Source of the DNA: Vogesella aquatica
GTDB lineage: Bacteria; Pseudomonadota; Gammaproteobacteria; Burkholderiales; Chromobacteriaceae
Length of the DNA stretch: 64,000 bases
Direction of reading: 5' to 3'
NCBI RefSeq assembly: GCF_028548455.1
Contig: NZ_JAQQLF010000001.1
Coordinates: forward strand, 186,001-250,000
Shown: piece by piece, positions 63,378 to 64,000 of the stretch
Position numbering within the stretch: position 1 is the first letter of the stretch
Layout: each line of letters begins with the position of its first letter
Position numbers and translations under genes: made by a program
Notes under the pieces: generated by a model
The model's database searches: none
Told to the model about the DNA's origin: nothing
The model's input: the letters and a program-made list of their open reading frames with translations, nothing else

Positions 63378-63719
63378 ATGAGCGACAGCGTAACAATCGA
63401 AGACATCATCGTGGGCGAGGGCAAGGCCGCCGAGCGCGGCGCCCTGATCACCGCGCACTACACCGGCTGGCTGGAAGACGGCACCGAATTCGACAGCTCG
63501 CAGCGCAAGGGTCAGCCGTTCGAGTGCATTCTCAGCAACAAGCGCGTGATCCAGGGCTGGATCCAGGGCCTGGCCGGCATGCGCGTGGGCGGCAAACGCA
63601 AGCTGTGGGTGCCGGCGGCGCTGGCCTACGGCGAGCGCCAGGTGGGCGACATGATCCCGCCCAACAGCAACCTGCTGTTCGAGATCGAACTGCTCAGCGT
63701 GCTGACGCGCGACGACTAA
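63378..63719 (+). CDS. FKBP-type peptidyl-prolyl isomerase
   Basis: 113 residues, the minimal single-domain FKBP without signal: ALITAHYTGWLEDGTEFDSS, GQPFECILSNKRVIQGWIQGLAGMRVGG, KRKLWVPAALAYGERQVGDMIPPNSNLLFEIELL. It speeds cis-trans turning at proline bonds in the cytoplasm. GGGAG precedes the ATG. Ligand-pocket aromatic and acidic positions are kept. Confidence 0.95.
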   Translation: MSDSVTIEDIIVGEGKAAERGALITAHYTGWLEDGTEFDSSQRKGQPFECILSNKRVIQGWIQGLAGMRVGGKRKLWVPAALAYGERQVGDMIPPNSNLLFEIELLSVLTRDD

Positions 63720-63842
63720 AGCCGCAGCCAAACGCCCGGCAGGCGCAACAGGCCACGCAGGGCGTTGATTTTAGGGGCCAGGCGTACTTGAAACCCGCCA
63801 ACCCGGCAGCATCTGTCCGGCATCCCCCACCGAAAGGTTGCC

Positions 63843-64000
63843 ATGCCCGCTTACCAGCTCGCCCAACTCAATATCGCCACCTTGCTGGCACCACTCGATT
63901 CGCCGCAGCTGCACGACTTTACGGCCAACCTTGAGCGCATCAACGCGCTGGGCGAAGCCTCGCCCGGCTTTGTGTGGCGGCTGAAAGACGAAGCCGGCGA
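63843..64000 (+). CDS. DUF3291-domain protein, N-terminal part (right-truncated)
   Basis: Open from ATG 63843 to the end of the window: MPAYQLAQLNIATLLAPLD, then LHDFTANLERINALGEASPG and FVWRLKDEAG. This is the opening of DUF3291, a small ferredoxin-like dimeric domain related to antibiotic monooxygenases. AAGG lies before the start. A near copy of the DUS-like motif (one mismatch) lies at 63914. Confidence 0.85.
   Translation, partial: MPAYQLAQLNIATLLAPLDSPQLHDFTANLERINALGEASPGFVWRLKDEAG

Overview
The window is GC-rich, tightly packed bacterial chromosome with no mobile element, prophage, tRNA or rRNA that I can see. Gene content fits a betaproteobacterium of the order Neisseriales, most likely family Chromobacteriaceae (for example a Vogesella-like genus). 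That assignment is inference from overall character, not a database match.

Layout. 1-5.6 kb: end of thiE, a GNAT, a HAD phosphatase, then a leftward lysR - DUF2256 - cryptochrome DASH - DinB-like group diverging from azoR. 5.7-9.7 kb: a second photolyase translationally coupled to an SDR, and a membrane diguanylate cyclase. 9.9-14.3 kb: an overlapping Anbu (proteasome-like) operon with circularly permuted ATP-grasp, alpha-E, an inserted GNAT, transglutaminase and the Anbu peptidase. 14.4-20.1 kb: purT, an orphan flgH homologue, a lipoprotein, an orphan OmpR-type regulator and prlC. 20.2-27 kb: two divergent operons forming a polyamine/membrane module (SpeE-like membrane synthase plus Tat-type FAD oxidoreductase; DUF350, SPFH-SHOCT, DUF4178 zinc ribbon, a tiny membrane protein, SpeD). 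27.2-32 kb: an isochorismatase-family hydrolase behind a threonine-rich leader peptide, ung, rhodanese, pcm, and thiC under a TPP riboswitch. 32-37.8 kb: TPR and Sel1 repeat proteins and a Spo0M-like protein. 38-47 kb: an RlmI-like methyltransferase, a GAF-GGDEF protein, a Lar-like zinc ribbon, a membrane-domain-less FtsK, and rlhA. 47.3-51.1 kb: poorly characterised genes, including an AT-rich ORF with a stop inside its signal peptide. 51-64 kb: hydrolase, LysR, TauE/SafE exporter, Lrp-type regulator with kynU, AraC, LysE exporter, a VOC/cupin/NTF2 run, a Fur-family regulator, a di-haem cytochrome c peroxidase with Fur-like and FNR-like sites, an FKBP, and the start of a DUF3291 gene.

The main finding is not a gene. 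The 11-mer TGCGGCCAACC (core GCGGCCAAC, extended TGCGGCCAACCTT) is scattered through the window in both orientations. By hand I count about 70 cores and about 36 exact 11-mers, roughly one core per 0.9 kb, where a composition-based estimate gives about 1.5 and 0.1. It lies inside genes and between them, and inverted pairs form hairpins just after stop codons. This is how the DNA uptake sequences of Neisseriaceae behave, but the sequence is unrelated to GCCGTCTGAA, so I propose a DUS-like signal of a different lineage. Secondary findings are four parS-like palindromes (two sharing the same 18 bp), the threonine leader with attenuator-like alternative pairings, and several candidate operators.
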